Assembly (NCBI RefSeq): GCF_003248355.1
Contig: NZ_QKWY01000001.1
Location: 496,001-560,000, forward strand
Length of the DNA: 64,000 bases
Reading direction: 5' to 3'
Source: Streptomyces sp. AC1-42W
GTDB lineage: Bacteria; Actinomycetota; Actinomycetes; Streptomycetales; Streptomycetaceae
Shown: positions 16,826-25,344 of the stretch, in pieces
Layout: each line of letters starts with the position of its first letter
Numbering within the stretch: the stretch's first letter is position 1
Notes under the pieces: generated by a model
Seen by the model: only the letters and a program-made list of their open reading frames with translations
What the model was told of the DNA's origin: nothing
Databases searched by the model: none
Made by a program: the position numbers and the translations under genes

Positions 16826-19800
16826 ATGGGGAATAAGGCTCGTCGCAAGGCAGTGATCGCCACTGAGCAGATGGGGGTCGACCACGCGTACGTATGCCTG
16901 GAGCGCACCCTGGTCGTGGCCTTGGAGGGCCAGGGCACGGATGCCGCAGCGAGCGGGAAGGACTCGATCGCTCTCCGGCAGAGCTACGACCGGCAGATCG
17001 AGTCGCTCGACCTCAAGGGTCGGGCGCTCGTCGTAGCGAGAGCCGACGTCGGTGATGGAGAAGAGCGCGAGAGATTCTACATCGGGCGACGCGGGATCAA
17101 CGATGACGAAGGTAATCGCATCGTCGTGCACTGGTCTACTCCTGCCGCCATGAGGTGGCAGGAGACCGACGAGCACAACCCCGGTGAGGTCAGCCTCCTG
17201 CGTCGACTCACTTGTCAGTCGCGGAAGGTGCAGAACTACCTTGACGTCCATGGGACCGACTCCCACCTCGTGACGAGTGTGGAGCCGAACTCCATCGACG
17301 AGGCGGAGCCGGAGTTACGGGACCCGCTGCTCGAAGAGCTTGACCGGGCCCGCGACGGTTCCATGCATGACATCGTGGAGACCATCCAGCGCGAACAGCT
17401 TCGCTTGGTCGGAGCCCAGCCTGACGGCGTCCTGGTCATCCAGGGTGGTCCAGGTACGGGCAAGACCGCAGTTGGTGTTCATCGAGTCACGTGGTTGCTG
17501 CACAACGAGCACAACTCGGCCAAGGACATCCTGATCGTCGGACCCAACCGGGGATTCCTTGAGTATGTGGGCACTGCGCTTGACGAGCTCGGCACTCGTG
17601 GAGTGACCATGCTGGAGTTCCCCGCGCTTTGGGACGCGACGAAGGCGCGCCATGATGACGCTGCGGTGGCTGGGCTGAAGTCGGATTCGCGCATGGCGGA
17701 CGTGCTCCAGAGAGCAGTCGACGGCAGGCCGCGAACTTCGGTGGAGCAGCTCACGGACATCGTCGACGGCCCGGTGTTCACCTTTGAGCTCAACCGTCGT
17801 GAGGTCGTGGTGTCCGTAGAGGCGATTTCCGCCATCGCCGTCACAGCGCTCGCCAGGGAAGGCCCTTACACGGTTCGTCGGGAGGGCTGCGTCCTGCGCA
17901 TCCTCCAGCTACTCACTGACGCGTACGTCGGGACTCTCCCCGGCCCGGCGGATGACGATTACCTCCCGCACGTCGCTGAGGTCCGTGCGGTCCGGAACCT
18001 ACTTGCGAGCATATGTCCCGACCTGACGAGCCGGGAGGCTCTGCATAGCCTGCTGGCCTCACCCGCGGCCATGTCGGATGCTGCCGAGGGAATCCTCACT
18101 CCCGAGGAACAGGCCACGCTGACAGCTCATCGCGGGAAGCCCGGCCGACGCCGGGCAGCAGAGTTCAGTCATGAGGATCTCGTGTGCCTCGACGAACTCG
18201 AGTACGTACTGAGTGGCCGTCCGGAGCGTGTCTACGGGCATGTCGTCATTGACGAGGCGCAGGACATGACGCCAATGGAGGCGCGGTCGCTCGCTCGGCG
18301 CTGCCCTGGTGGATCCATGACCATTCTCGGCGACCTGGCCCAGGCAACAGGCGTGCACCCTCACCAGAACTGGGATCTGTTGGCGAGTACGCTCGCCGGC
18401 AGGCACGAGTGGGAAGTGAGAGAGCTGCGGACGGGATTCCGAGTTCCTCGTGCCGTGATGGAGTTTGCGGCGCCGCTCGCCGCACTCTGCGCGGATGGCC
18501 CAACGGTCCCTACGTCCGTACGGGAGACCGCAGCAGAGGTCGTCGTTCACCATGACGGTGCGCCGATGGCACGAGCCATGGAGGTGGCTGGTGACCTCAT
18601 TGGCAACCAGGGTGGTGCGGCGGACAGCCGTTCTGTCGGTGTGATCGTTTCGGCGCAGGGCTCGTCGGCTGTCGCCTTTGAGGCGACACCCTCGGGCCTG
18701 GCGGTGCTGACCGCCGCAGAGGCGAAGGGGCTGGAGTTCGACCATGTGGTCGTCGTCGAGCCCAGCGCAATAGCCACCGGTCCGTACGGACTGCGGCACC
18801 TGTATGTGGCACTGACCCGGTGTACCCAGTCCTTGACCATCGTTCACCAGGCTCCTCTGCCTCATGCTCTCGGTGGCCCCGCTCCGGCTTCTCCAACCCC
18901 ACTGCAGATGTCCTCGAGCACCTCCGGCGTGGCCTCCGAAGCGGGGGAACCGCGCCGGTGCAGCCGCTATCACGAGGACGGGACGCGGTGCCGCGCAACC
19001 ACAGGCCGGCCTGACGGCTGGTGCCGTGCCCCGGCGTGCGGGGGGTTTCGAACGAGCGAGCCCCCAGGCGCACCGCTGTTCCGGCAGCTCGCAGTGCTCT
19101 CCGGCGGCGATTCGCACGTGAAGCTGGAACTGCCGTCGGCCGAGATGCCCAGGACCCGGGTGAGCGCCAGGGCCCGGAACGCCTTCGTGACGCGCCATCG
19201 AGGTACTCCCGCTGAGGCCGTCGCAGAACTGCACTCCATGCTGGTGCCCTTCGTCGCAAAGGGCGCCCACTACCGACGGCCGAGCGGGCAGTGGGTACTC
19301 ACCCTTGACGGCTTCCGCCTCACTCTCAGCCGCGACGCAACGACGGTCACCAACTATGAGTCCGTTCACTCGGAGCGGAGTTACGCCCAACACTCCGCAG
19401 GTGTCGTCTCGCGTGTAGGCAAGGACGCGCGGGCGAGACACCGCTCCCACCTCACCCCCGCGCGTGCCGAGCAGATGGGCCCGGCCCTCGACGAGGGCGC
19501 GTTGCGCCGCCTCGATGTGACCGAGATGCACATAACGGCTGCCGCCTGTAAATCCTACGAACACCTCAACCATGATGGCCGTCACCTCAGCGATGATGAT
19601 TTCGTGCAGGGCATGCAGGTTGCGCTGGCCAATGACCTCGCGGAGGCCGCGGTCATTGAGACGGGTTCCCGGATCCTCATCGATGGGGCGTCCTTGCAGT
19701 GGCATCTCGCAGTGGACGGCCGGTCACTCATTTACGTCCTCCAAGCGCGAACGCCCGCCAGGTATCAGGTACCTGACCCGCAAGAAACGAACGCAGACCC

Positions 19801-20302
19801 AGACGCCGCGAACAAGGACACCATGATGGACAAGGGCACCGTGACCGCCCCAGGGTTGGGACAGGGCTCCACCTCCGCCCACGAGGGGCTCGGGCCACAG
19901 GTCGCGCAGCGCATCAGGGAGGCCCGCGCAGACGGATCGCACAAAGCGCTGCGCTATCGTCTCCTTGCCGATCTGTATGAGAGTGGCATCACCGGGGTCG
20001 GCGAGGGCGGAGAGTTCGTCGATGCCTGGTGCGAGCGACCGGATGGGTTGACCCTCTTCGGAGTGGTCGGCGCAGGTGAGAGTACGTATGCCCATATCCG
20101 GGAGGCCGTTCTGCACATCCTGGAGGCTGCTCATCTGCATCCTGGAGAGAGCGCCGAGCACCTCGTGATTGTTCTGCGAGAACCGCCGGTCGAGACTTGG
20201 GCTGCAGAAGCGGTGGACGGTGCCTTCGCGGTCAATCTGGCATGGCGCGAGGGCGACGGCTGGGCGGGCCCCGGAGCGGCGCTTATCACGTCCGGCTCGT
20301 GA
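16826..20302 (+). CDS. HelD-like SF1 helicase with zinc segment and nuclease-like C-terminal domain
   Basis: 1158 residues. Residues 1-200 resemble the leading region of HelD/helicase IV proteins. Walker A GGPGTGKT is near 207 after the Q-motif-like stretch REQLRLVGAQPDGVLVIQGG, Walker B VIDEAQDM near 474, and a UvrD-type motif VI LYVALTRCTQSL near 660. HelD-type ATPases act on RNA polymerase or DNA. After the motor comes a Cys cluster (CSRYHEDGTRC then WCRAPACGGF, about 709-735), likely zinc binding. Residues 780-960 are unassigned. The tail (about 1055-1150: LTLFGVVGAGESTYAHIREA, then HLVIVLREPP, then VNLAWR) has the layout of a PD-(D/E)XK domain, but the ExK strand is not canonical. It stands alone between relics and an IS, with codon use slightly less GC-extreme than its neighbours. 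It could be a defence or antibiotic-tolerance factor; function unproven. Confidence 0.75.
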   Translation: MGNKARRKAVIATEQMGVDHAYVCLERTLVVALEGQGTDAAASGKDSIALRQSYDRQIESLDLKGRALVVARADVGDGEERERFYIGRRGINDDEGNRIVVHWSTPAAMRWQETDEHNPGEVSLLRRLTCQSRKVQNYLDVHGTDSHLVTSVEPNSIDEAEPELRDPLLEELDRARDGSMHDIVETIQREQLRLVGAQPDGVLVIQGGPGTGKTAVGVHRVTWLLHNEHNSAKDILIVGPNRGFLEYVGTALDELGTRGVTMLEFPALWDATKARHDDAAVAGLKSDSRMADVLQRAVDGRPRTSVEQLTDIVDGPVFTFELNRREVVVSVEAISAIAVTALAREGPYTVRREGCVLRILQLLTDAYVGTLPGPADDDYLPHVAEVRAVRNLLASICPDLTSREALHSLLASPAAMSDAAEGILTPEEQATLTAHRGKPGRRRAAEFSHEDLVCLDELEYVLSGRPERVYGHVVIDEAQDMTPMEARSLARRCPGGSMTILGDLAQATGVHPHQNWDLLASTLAGRHEWEVRELRTGFRVPRAVMEFAAPLAALCADGPTVPTSVRETAAEVVVHHDGAPMARAMEVAGDLIGNQGGAADSRSVGVIVSAQGSSAVAFEATPSGLAVLTAAEAKGLEFDHVVVVEPSAIATGPYGLRHLYVALTRCTQSLTIVHQAPLPHALGGPAPASPTPLQMSSSTSGVASEAGEPRRCSRYHEDGTRCRATTGRPDGWCRAPACGGFRTSEPPGAPLFRQLAVLSGGDSHVKLELPSAEMPRTRVSARARNAFVTRHRGTPAEAVAELHSMLVPFVAKGAHYRRPSGQWVLTLDGFRLTLSRDATTVTNYESVHSERSYAQHSAGVVSRVGKDARARHRSHLTPARAEQMGPALDEGALRRLDVTEMHITAAACKSYEHLNHDGRHLSDDDFVQGMQVALANDLAEAAVIETGSRILIDGASLQWHLAVDGRSLIYVLQARTPARYQVPDPQETNADPDAANKDTMMDKGTVTAPGLGQGSTSAHEGLGPQVAQRIREARADGSHKALRYRLLADLYESGITGVGEGGEFVDAWCERPDGLTLFGVVGAGESTYAHIREAVLHILEAAHLHPGESAEHLVIVLREPPVETWAAEAVDGAFAVNLAWREGDGWAGPGAALITSGS

Positions 20303-20489
20303 AGACTCGAGTCGGTCGACGGCGTCGGACACGTCCCTGCCCCGAAGCCACAACGGACCTTCACAGCGTGCCGCTCGAGCGCGGTCCTCCTCACCCACGG
20401 AGTCGAGGCCGGATGGTGACCCCGGAGTCGGTCGCGGAAATCGGCCCACGGCCGACGCAGCCCATGACGACGGAGCCGCCCAGACCGCG

Positions 20490-20663
20490 GTGGGAGTTCG
20501 CGACGAGCTTGCCGGACTCGTGGACACCGTCACCGACCGGATCGAGAACGACGACTGGAGCACCTGCGTGTGCGGTGAGGAGCATGACCAGACCGAGACC
20601 GGCGCCGGCGTCGTGCCTGTCATGCGTCACCACGTGGCGCTCGCCCGAGGGCTACGTGAATGA
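20490..20663 (+). CDS. Possible small hypothetical protein
   Basis: A 57-codon frame from GTG 20490. The peptide has a helical start (DELAGLVDTVTDRIE), a CxC pair in STCVCGEEHDQ, and a second helix (VMRHHVALARGL). The composition looks coding, but no family is recognised and the start is uncertain because the same frame is open well upstream. It lies between the HelD-like gene and the element-end repeat, so it may be the remaining tail of a larger lost gene. Confidence 0.3.
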   Translation: MGVRDELAGLVDTVTDRIENDDWSTCVCGEEHDQTETGAGVVPVMRHHVALARGLRE

Positions 20664-20681
20664 GCGGGGCAGCGGCCAAGG

Positions 20682-20768
20682 GGTGACCGGACGCCTTTGG
20701 ACCGTGCAGCACGGGGTAACGCGGATCAATGTGGCGCGTATGCTCTGATTAGGCACAACAGCATTCGG
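20682..20768 (+). repeat. Element-end sequence, copy B
   Basis: Similar without gaps to 13871-13957, sharing ACGCCTTTGGAC and GCTCTGAT. In copy A the tRNA fragment follows 40 bases later; here no tRNA core follows. This suggests a second element whose attachment site was lost, perhaps in the rearrangement that brought in the adjacent hairpin and IS. Confidence 0.5.
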
Positions 20769-20914
20769 TGTTACGAGCCGTTACCGGGCGGGGTGCGCTG
20801 CTTTTATCGAGCGACCGGCGACCGTGAAATTCCTCCGGCCGGCCGCTGCGTCGTCTGCGTAATACCTCGCGTCCGGGGTTTCACCGGACGGATTCGCCGG
20901 GCCTGCGCAGGCTC

Positions 20915-21011
20915 GAGGCCAACGTCGCTCGCTTAGTTCATGATCGCGTAGAGTCTCGGCACAAGACCGAGACTCTACGCGATCATGAACTAAGCGAGCG
21001 ACGTTGACCTC
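20915..21011. repeat. Near-perfect 45-bp inverted repeat (hairpin)
   Basis: The arm at 20915-20959 is the reverse complement of 20967-21011 with one mismatch and a 7-base loop (CACAAGA). The arms contain TTAGTTCATGATCGCG, AT-richer than the surroundings. There is no T tract, so it is not a standard terminator. It lies directly next to the IS5-type element and at the point where the benzoxazole cluster is cut off, so it may be an IS end duplicated in inverted orientation by a rearrangement. Confidence 0.85.
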
Positions 21012-21914
21012 TCACCTGTCGCAGAGAAACCCAGGACGATACTGAGCCTTTTCCATCTTGATCAGGTAGCGAGTTCGAGGGCGACGACGGCTCGGACGAC
21101 GGCGGTGATCCGGGTGGTGCTGCAGCGGAGCTTCCGCAGGAGCCGCCAGCATTTGAGGGTGGCCATAGCGCGTTCGCCGAGGCTGCGGATCTTGGCGTGA
21201 TCGCGGTTGTGACGCCGCCGCCAGCCGCGCAGATTCTTGCCCCGGAACGGGACACGGACCGCAGGACCTGCGCTTTGGTACGCCTTGTCCGCCCAGCACT
21301 TGGTGGCGTCGGCAGCGAGGGCGGCGGGGATGCCGTGGGTCCGGGCCGCGGTCAGATCGTGCACGGCTCCGGGTAGCGCGTCCGAGACCCAGATCAGACG
21401 GCCGGCTGGATCCGCGAGGACCTGCACGTTCATCCCATGGTGCTTCTTCTTCCCCGAGTAGTACGGGCGGTTTGCGGCGATGCGGTCGATCGGCAGCACG
21501 GTGCCGTCCAGGATCACGTACGCCTTCTTCCGCACGGTCGTCATGGCTTGCTCCAGCGTGGGCGCGAGGGCGGCCAGGAGATCGACGGCCTCGCGTATGT
21601 AGCGGTAGGCCGTGGCGATTCCGATGCGGAAGCCTGCGGCGAGACGGGCGTAGGTGTCGCCGCACCGCAGGTGGGCCAGGACGAGCAGGGCCTGGCGGCC
21701 GCAGCTCAGGCGACGCCAGCGCGAACCGATCCGACGGCGGTGACCAGCGAGAACACCGGAGAGATGCCGCAGCACGCGGCTGGACAGATCGATGCCGGAC
21801 GGGTAGACAAGCACGCGAAAGCTCCTGGCAGACTGGTGATCTTGGTCGTGAACCCGTCTACCAGGAGCTTTCTTCATGCCCGCCGCCGGGGCTGCCGGCC
21901 CAACCACCCGTCAG
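21012..21914 (-). mobile_element. IS5-family insertion sequence (ends approximate)
   Basis: It carries one DDE transposase gene. The right edge is placed where the PhzE reading frame stops matching its family (about 21915-21920); the left edge lies between the hairpin at 21011 and the transposase stop. I could not find convincing matched terminal repeats or a target duplication. DNA beyond the left edge does not continue phzE, so the element marks a deletion or recombination junction rather than a simple insertion. An internal hairpin (GAAAGCTCCTGG at 21817, mirrored at 21861) lies ahead of the transposase gene. Confidence 0.65.
21062..21814 (-). CDS. IS5-family DDE transposase
   Basis: About 250 residues from GTG 21814 (VLVYPSGIDLSSRVL). 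The N-terminal helix-turn-helix region is followed by a DDE_4-type core: ILDGTVLPIDRI (first Asp), PGAVHDLTAAR (second Asp) and the late acidic region around HNRDHAKIRSLGERAMATLK. It appears full length for this group. The open frame extends to 21907 through the IS end, but the extra residues are not conserved. Activity is plausible; it is the likely agent of the damage to the neighbouring biosynthetic cluster. Confidence 0.85.
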   Translation of the reverse strand: MLVYPSGIDLSSRVLRHLSGVLAGHRRRIGSRWRRLSCGRQALLVLAHLRCGDTYARLAAGFRIGIATAYRYIREAVDLLAALAPTLEQAMTTVRKKAYVILDGTVLPIDRIAANRPYYSGKKKHHGMNVQVLADPAGRLIWVSDALPGAVHDLTAARTHGIPAALAADATKCWADKAYQSAGPAVRVPFRGKNLRGWRRRHNRDHAKIRSLGERAMATLKCWRLLRKLRCSTTRITAVVRAVVALELAT

Positions 21915-22632
21915 GTTGGAAACGGCTCACTCCTTCGGGGTCGGCGCCGGCCGCCGGGTAGCGGTAGGTGCCGCTGATGGGGTTCATGGTCACGTCGCCG
22001 CCGCCGAGGCTCACATGCCCTTCAGGGGTCGCGCCGACGAGGCACCGGTCACCGGTGTGGATCAGGAACGTCCAGTAGGCGCCGGACTCACGCTGGAGCA
22101 GGCGGCGGAAGACCGCCAGCGCCGTGCCCGCAGACCAGTCCGCCAGATCCACCCGGTAGGTGCGCTTGAAAACGAAGTTGGCACCCACCCCGCAGCCGAT
22201 CTCGTCCTTGACGATCCGGCGGACGGTGCGGGCGTACGCTTCGTCGTCGATGTCGAATCCGAGCTCGTCCATCCTGATGGGCAGGTCCGGGACGTCCCGG
22301 AGGAACTCCTGTCGCGATATGCCGCATTGGTCCTCGACCGTCAGGGCAAGCAGGGGCGCGCCGTCGTCGGGACAGGTGAAACCGCGCTCGGCCAGCTGTC
22401 GGTAGGGCAGCACGGCGAGGACGTCGTGGCGGTCGGCGCCGGGGCCCTGCGGCAGCGGGAGTTCGGCGATCGACCCGGGCTCGGACACGGTGCCCGTCAT
22501 CAGTTCGAGCCGGTCCGCCCCGGCGGTTCGTGGCCGGTGCAGCAGGGCGAAGGGCGGCGGGTCGCCGGCGAGGATCCGCCGCAGGAGTGGGCCGGGTCCG
22601 CAGGTCGGCGGCTCGTCGGCACCGGACGTCAT
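21915..22632 (-). pseudogene. phzE: PhzE-like ADIC synthase, C-terminus lost
   Basis: About 239 genuine residues of an expected 620 or more remain. The preserved part belongs to the chorismate-binding domain of PhzE: NFVFKRTYRVDLADWSAG, RLLQRESGAYWTFLIHTGDR, and NPISGTYRYP, after which the frame runs into the IS. PhzE converts chorismate and glutamine to 2-amino-2-desoxyisochorismate (ADIC). The C-terminal part of the synthase and the glutamine amidotransferase domain are missing, so no activity is expected. The ATG at 22632 overlaps the phzD stop (ATGA), showing it was the last coupled gene of this part of the operon. Loss of ADIC would cut supply of 3-hydroxyanthranilate. Confidence 0.85.
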
Positions 22633-23279
22633 GAGCGGCTCACCTCCTCCAGTTGCCGCAGCACAGTGTCGGTGGCCAGCGTCATTCCGCAGCGTGTCGC
22701 GACGTACTCCAGCGTCATACGGTGGTCGGTCAGCCTGAAGTCCGCGACGGCGTCCCCCACGACGAACGTCTGGATGTCGAGTGCGTACGCCTCACACGTG
22801 GTCATGAGGACGCCGACATGCGCGTACACGCCGCACACGATGAGCTGGTCGCGTCCCGAGTCCCGGAGCAGGTCCAGCAGGCTCGTTCGGAAGAAGGCGC
22901 TCGGGCGCCACTTGGTGAGCACGGTGTCGGCCGTGCCCGGTGCGAGTTCCCCGATCACGGCCCGGTCGGGCGGAGCGGCGGTCATTCCCGGGCCCCAGAA
23001 GTCCTTGAGCAGTCCGCGCTGCTTCTCGGTCATGTCGCCCGGCTGAGCGGTGTAGGCGACAGGGACGCCGAGCCGGGCGCAGGCCCGGCGAAGCCGGGCC
23101 GCGTTGCGCACCAGCGGGTCGAGTGGGGACCGGCCGGCGGGAAACGGCCGCAGGAAGTAGTTCTGCATGTCGTGAACGAGCAGGACGGCGCGGGACGGGC
23201 TCACGGTCCACGAGGCCGTGTTGGCGGGCAGGTCGCCTTCCTCGGGCATCGGGTAGGGCTCGATCGCGGGGATCGCCAC
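22629..23279 (-). CDS. phzD: PhzD-like isochorismatase
   Basis: 216 residues from GTG 23279, preceded at good distance by GGAAAGGAGG. The sequence [19 protein letters not shown] is the PhzD opening. [14 protein letters not shown] supplies the catalytic Asp, [16 protein letters not shown] the Lys/Arg region, and [20 protein letters not shown] the isochorismatase core. PhzD hydrolyses the enolpyruvyl ether of ADIC to give trans-2,3-dihydro-3-hydroxyanthranilate. With the dehydrogenase next door this would yield 3-hydroxyanthranilic acid. The gene looks intact, but its substrate supplier phzE is truncated. Confidence 0.9.
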   Translation of the reverse strand: MAIPAIEPYPMPEEGDLPANTASWTVSPSRAVLLVHDMQNYFLRPFPAGRSPLDPLVRNAARLRRACARLGVPVAYTAQPGDMTEKQRGLLKDFWGPGMTAAPPDRAVIGELAPGTADTVLTKWRPSAFFRTSLLDLLRDSGRDQLIVCGVYAHVGVLMTTCEAYALDIQTFVVGDAVADFRLTDHRMTLEYVATRCGMTLATDTVLRQLEEVSRS

Positions 23280-23304
23280 AACCCCCTCCTTTCCATGGCG
23301 AGGG

Positions 23305-24078
23305 CTACGCGCCGAGCGCGGCCCCGCCGTCGATGGTGAGGTGGTGCATGGTGACGTGCGCCGCCTCGTCGGACAGCAGGAACACCACGGCGTGGGCGAT
23401 GTCCTGGGGGCGTGCGACCTTCGCGAGCGGGATGCCGACGCGGAAGGCCTCCGGAACACCGTCGACCGAGGCGGCGCGGGCCGCGGCCTCGTCGTCCCAC
23501 AGGGCGGTCAGCATGGGGGTGTCCGTGGAGCCGGGTGCGACCACGTTGCAGCGGATTCCGTACGCGGCGTTCTCCAGGCCGAGGCACTTGGTGAACATGG
23601 AGGCGGCCGCCTTCGACGCCGCGTACGCCGCCATCTCCATGCGCGCGGTGCTCACGGCGTTGGAGGCGACGGTGACCAGCGCGCCGCGCCGCCGCGGACG
23701 CATCCGGCGAATGACGGAGCGCGAAACGTGGAAGACACCCGCCGTGTTGACGGCGAACGTGGTCTGCCAGTCCTCGTCCATGAATCCGTCGACCGCGCCG
23801 GTGCGCAGCACGCCGGCGGCGTTGACGAGACGGTCGATCGGACCGAGGCGCTCCTCGACCGCCTCGATGACCGCGTCAACGTCCTCGCTGGAGGTCACGT
23901 CAACAGGGAAGGCCGTCACCGGGAGCCCGGTTTCCCGGAGTTCCCTGGCGACCTTCTCCAGCCGGTCGGCATCCTTGTCGAGCAGCGCCACCGAGGCGCC
24001 CCGCGCGGCGAGCGCCTCGGCCACCGCGGCACCGATGCCGCCTGCCGCACCGGTCACCACCGCGATCGTGTCCTTCAT
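23305..24078 (-). CDS. EntA/DhbA-like 2,3-dihydro-3-hydroxybenzoate-type dehydrogenase (SDR)
   Basis: 257 residues from ATG 24078, with GCGAAAGGAGC upstream. Classical SDR features are [20 protein letters not shown] (NAD binding), LVNAAGV, the active-site Ser in TVASNAV, YAASKAA (Tyr and Lys), and the end [12 protein letters not shown]. It is closest in feel to EntA/DhbA enzymes that aromatise dihydrodiols. Here it would oxidise dihydro-3-hydroxyanthranilate to 3-hydroxyanthranilate, as in benzoxazole pathways. It lies between the DAHP synthase and phzD genes. Confidence 0.85.
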   Translation of the reverse strand: MKDTIAVVTGAAGGIGAAVAEALAARGASVALLDKDADRLEKVARELRETGLPVTAFPVDVTSSEDVDAVIEAVEERLGPIDRLVNAAGVLRTGAVDGFMDEDWQTTFAVNTAGVFHVSRSVIRRMRPRRRGALVTVASNAVSTARMEMAAYAASKAAASMFTKCLGLENAAYGIRCNVVAPGSTDTPMLTALWDDEAAARAASVDGVPEAFRVGIPLAKVARPQDIAHAVVFLLSDEAAHVTMHHLTIDGGAALGA

Positions 24079-24112
24079 CGGCTGAGCTCCTTTCGCTTCG
24101 TGTCCTTGTCCC

Positions 24113-25336
24113 TCACCGGATCGGGTCGTGCCACGCGGAGACCACTTCCAGCGCTTGCCAGGGGTTGAGGCGGGGGTCGCACAGCGTGGTGTACGCGCCC
24201 GTCGGTTCGGATCCGTCCGCCACGCACTCGGTGACGGAGTGCGGGGTCGCCTCCAGGTGCAGGCCCCCGGCGACGCCGCCCGCGGCCGCGACAGCGTCCT
24301 GGAAGCCGACGACCTCGCGCACGAGCGCTTCGACATGCCGTGTCTTCATGCCGGCGGGTGCGGTCACGGTGTTGCCGTGCATGGGGTCCGACAGCCAGCT
24401 GACCGGATGGCCCGCGGCGCGCACTGCGGACACCAGGGCGGGCAGCCGCTCGGTAACCGCCTCGGCGCCCATCCGCGCGATCAGGGTGAGCCTTCCGGGC
24501 GTGCGTCCGGCGTCAAGCAGGCCGCACAGACGTACCAGGTCGTCGGGGTCGGCGGTCGGTCCGACCTTGCAGGCGACCGGGTTCTGGATGGAGGCGAGCA
24601 GCCGCACATGCGCTCCGTCGGTCTGCCGGGTGCGCTCCCCGATCCACGGCCAGTGGGTGGAGGCCAGGAGCAGCCCGCCTTCGCGGTCGCGGCGCAGCAG
24701 GGGCAGTTCGTAGTCGAGGACGAGGGCTTCGTGGCTGGTCCACACATGGGCGTACGGCGCCGTCGCCGGCCCGGGATCACGAAGGCGCAGGGCCTCCACG
24801 GCTGTGACGGCGGCGTCGTAGCAGTCCAGCATCCGTGCGGGCGTATGCCGGCGGGCCACATCGTCGGGCTCGGGCGAGTTGACCATATGGCCGCGGTAGA
24901 CGGGGAGTTCGCGCCCGCCCACCCGCTCCGAGGGCCGGGAGCGGGGCTTGGCGAACTGGCCGGCCATCCGGCCGACCCGCAGTACGGGCCTGCCCGAGCG
25001 GGCACGCATCGCCTCGGCGAGTTCGTCGAGCAACTCGGCCTTCCGGGCCACGGGCCCGGCGGCGCACTCCGCAGGATCCTCCGCGCAGTCGCCGGCCTGC
25101 ACCACCTGGAACCGGCACTGGGCGACCTCGGCCAGCAGGCTGCGAAGCGTCGCTACTTCGTCGCGGCTGACAACTCCGGGACGGGCGGCGAGGAGTCGGC
25201 GTACTGATTCGAGTTGCGGATCGTTGAGCCAGTCGGGTTGCTGCCGGGCCGGCAGCGCCCGCCAGCGGCGCATCTCGGCGGAGGAGAGAGCGGCGCCTTC
25301 GTCCTCGGCGAGCAGCAGGGCGGTGTTGTCGGACAT
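24113..25336 (-). CDS. phzC: Class II (plant-type) DAHP synthase, PhzC-like
   Basis: 407 residues. Family marks are VVQAGDCAEDPAECA, RVGRMAGQFAKPRS, THWPWIGERTRQ with DGAHVRLLASIQNPVACKVG, and HLEATPHSVTEC near the end. The enzyme joins phosphoenolpyruvate and erythrose-4-phosphate, the first shikimate-pathway step. Extra copies in secondary metabolite clusters, as in phenazine operons, boost chorismate supply. Here chorismate would feed both the salicylate and the 3-hydroxyanthranilate branches. Confidence 0.9.
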   Translation of the reverse strand: MSDNTALLLAEDEGAALSSAEMRRWRALPARQQPDWLNDPQLESVRRLLAARPGVVSRDEVATLRSLLAEVAQCRFQVVQAGDCAEDPAECAAGPVARKAELLDELAEAMRARSGRPVLRVGRMAGQFAKPRSRPSERVGGRELPVYRGHMVNSPEPDDVARRHTPARMLDCYDAAVTAVEALRLRDPGPATAPYAHVWTSHEALVLDYELPLLRRDREGGLLLASTHWPWIGERTRQTDGAHVRLLASIQNPVACKVGPTADPDDLVRLCGLLDAGRTPGRLTLIARMGAEAVTERLPALVSAVRAAGHPVSWLSDPMHGNTVTAPAGMKTRHVEALVREVVGFQDAVAAAGGVAGGLHLEATPHSVTECVADGSEPTGAYTTLCDPRLNPWQALEVVSAWHDPIR

Positions 25337-25344
25337 CGTGTGCG

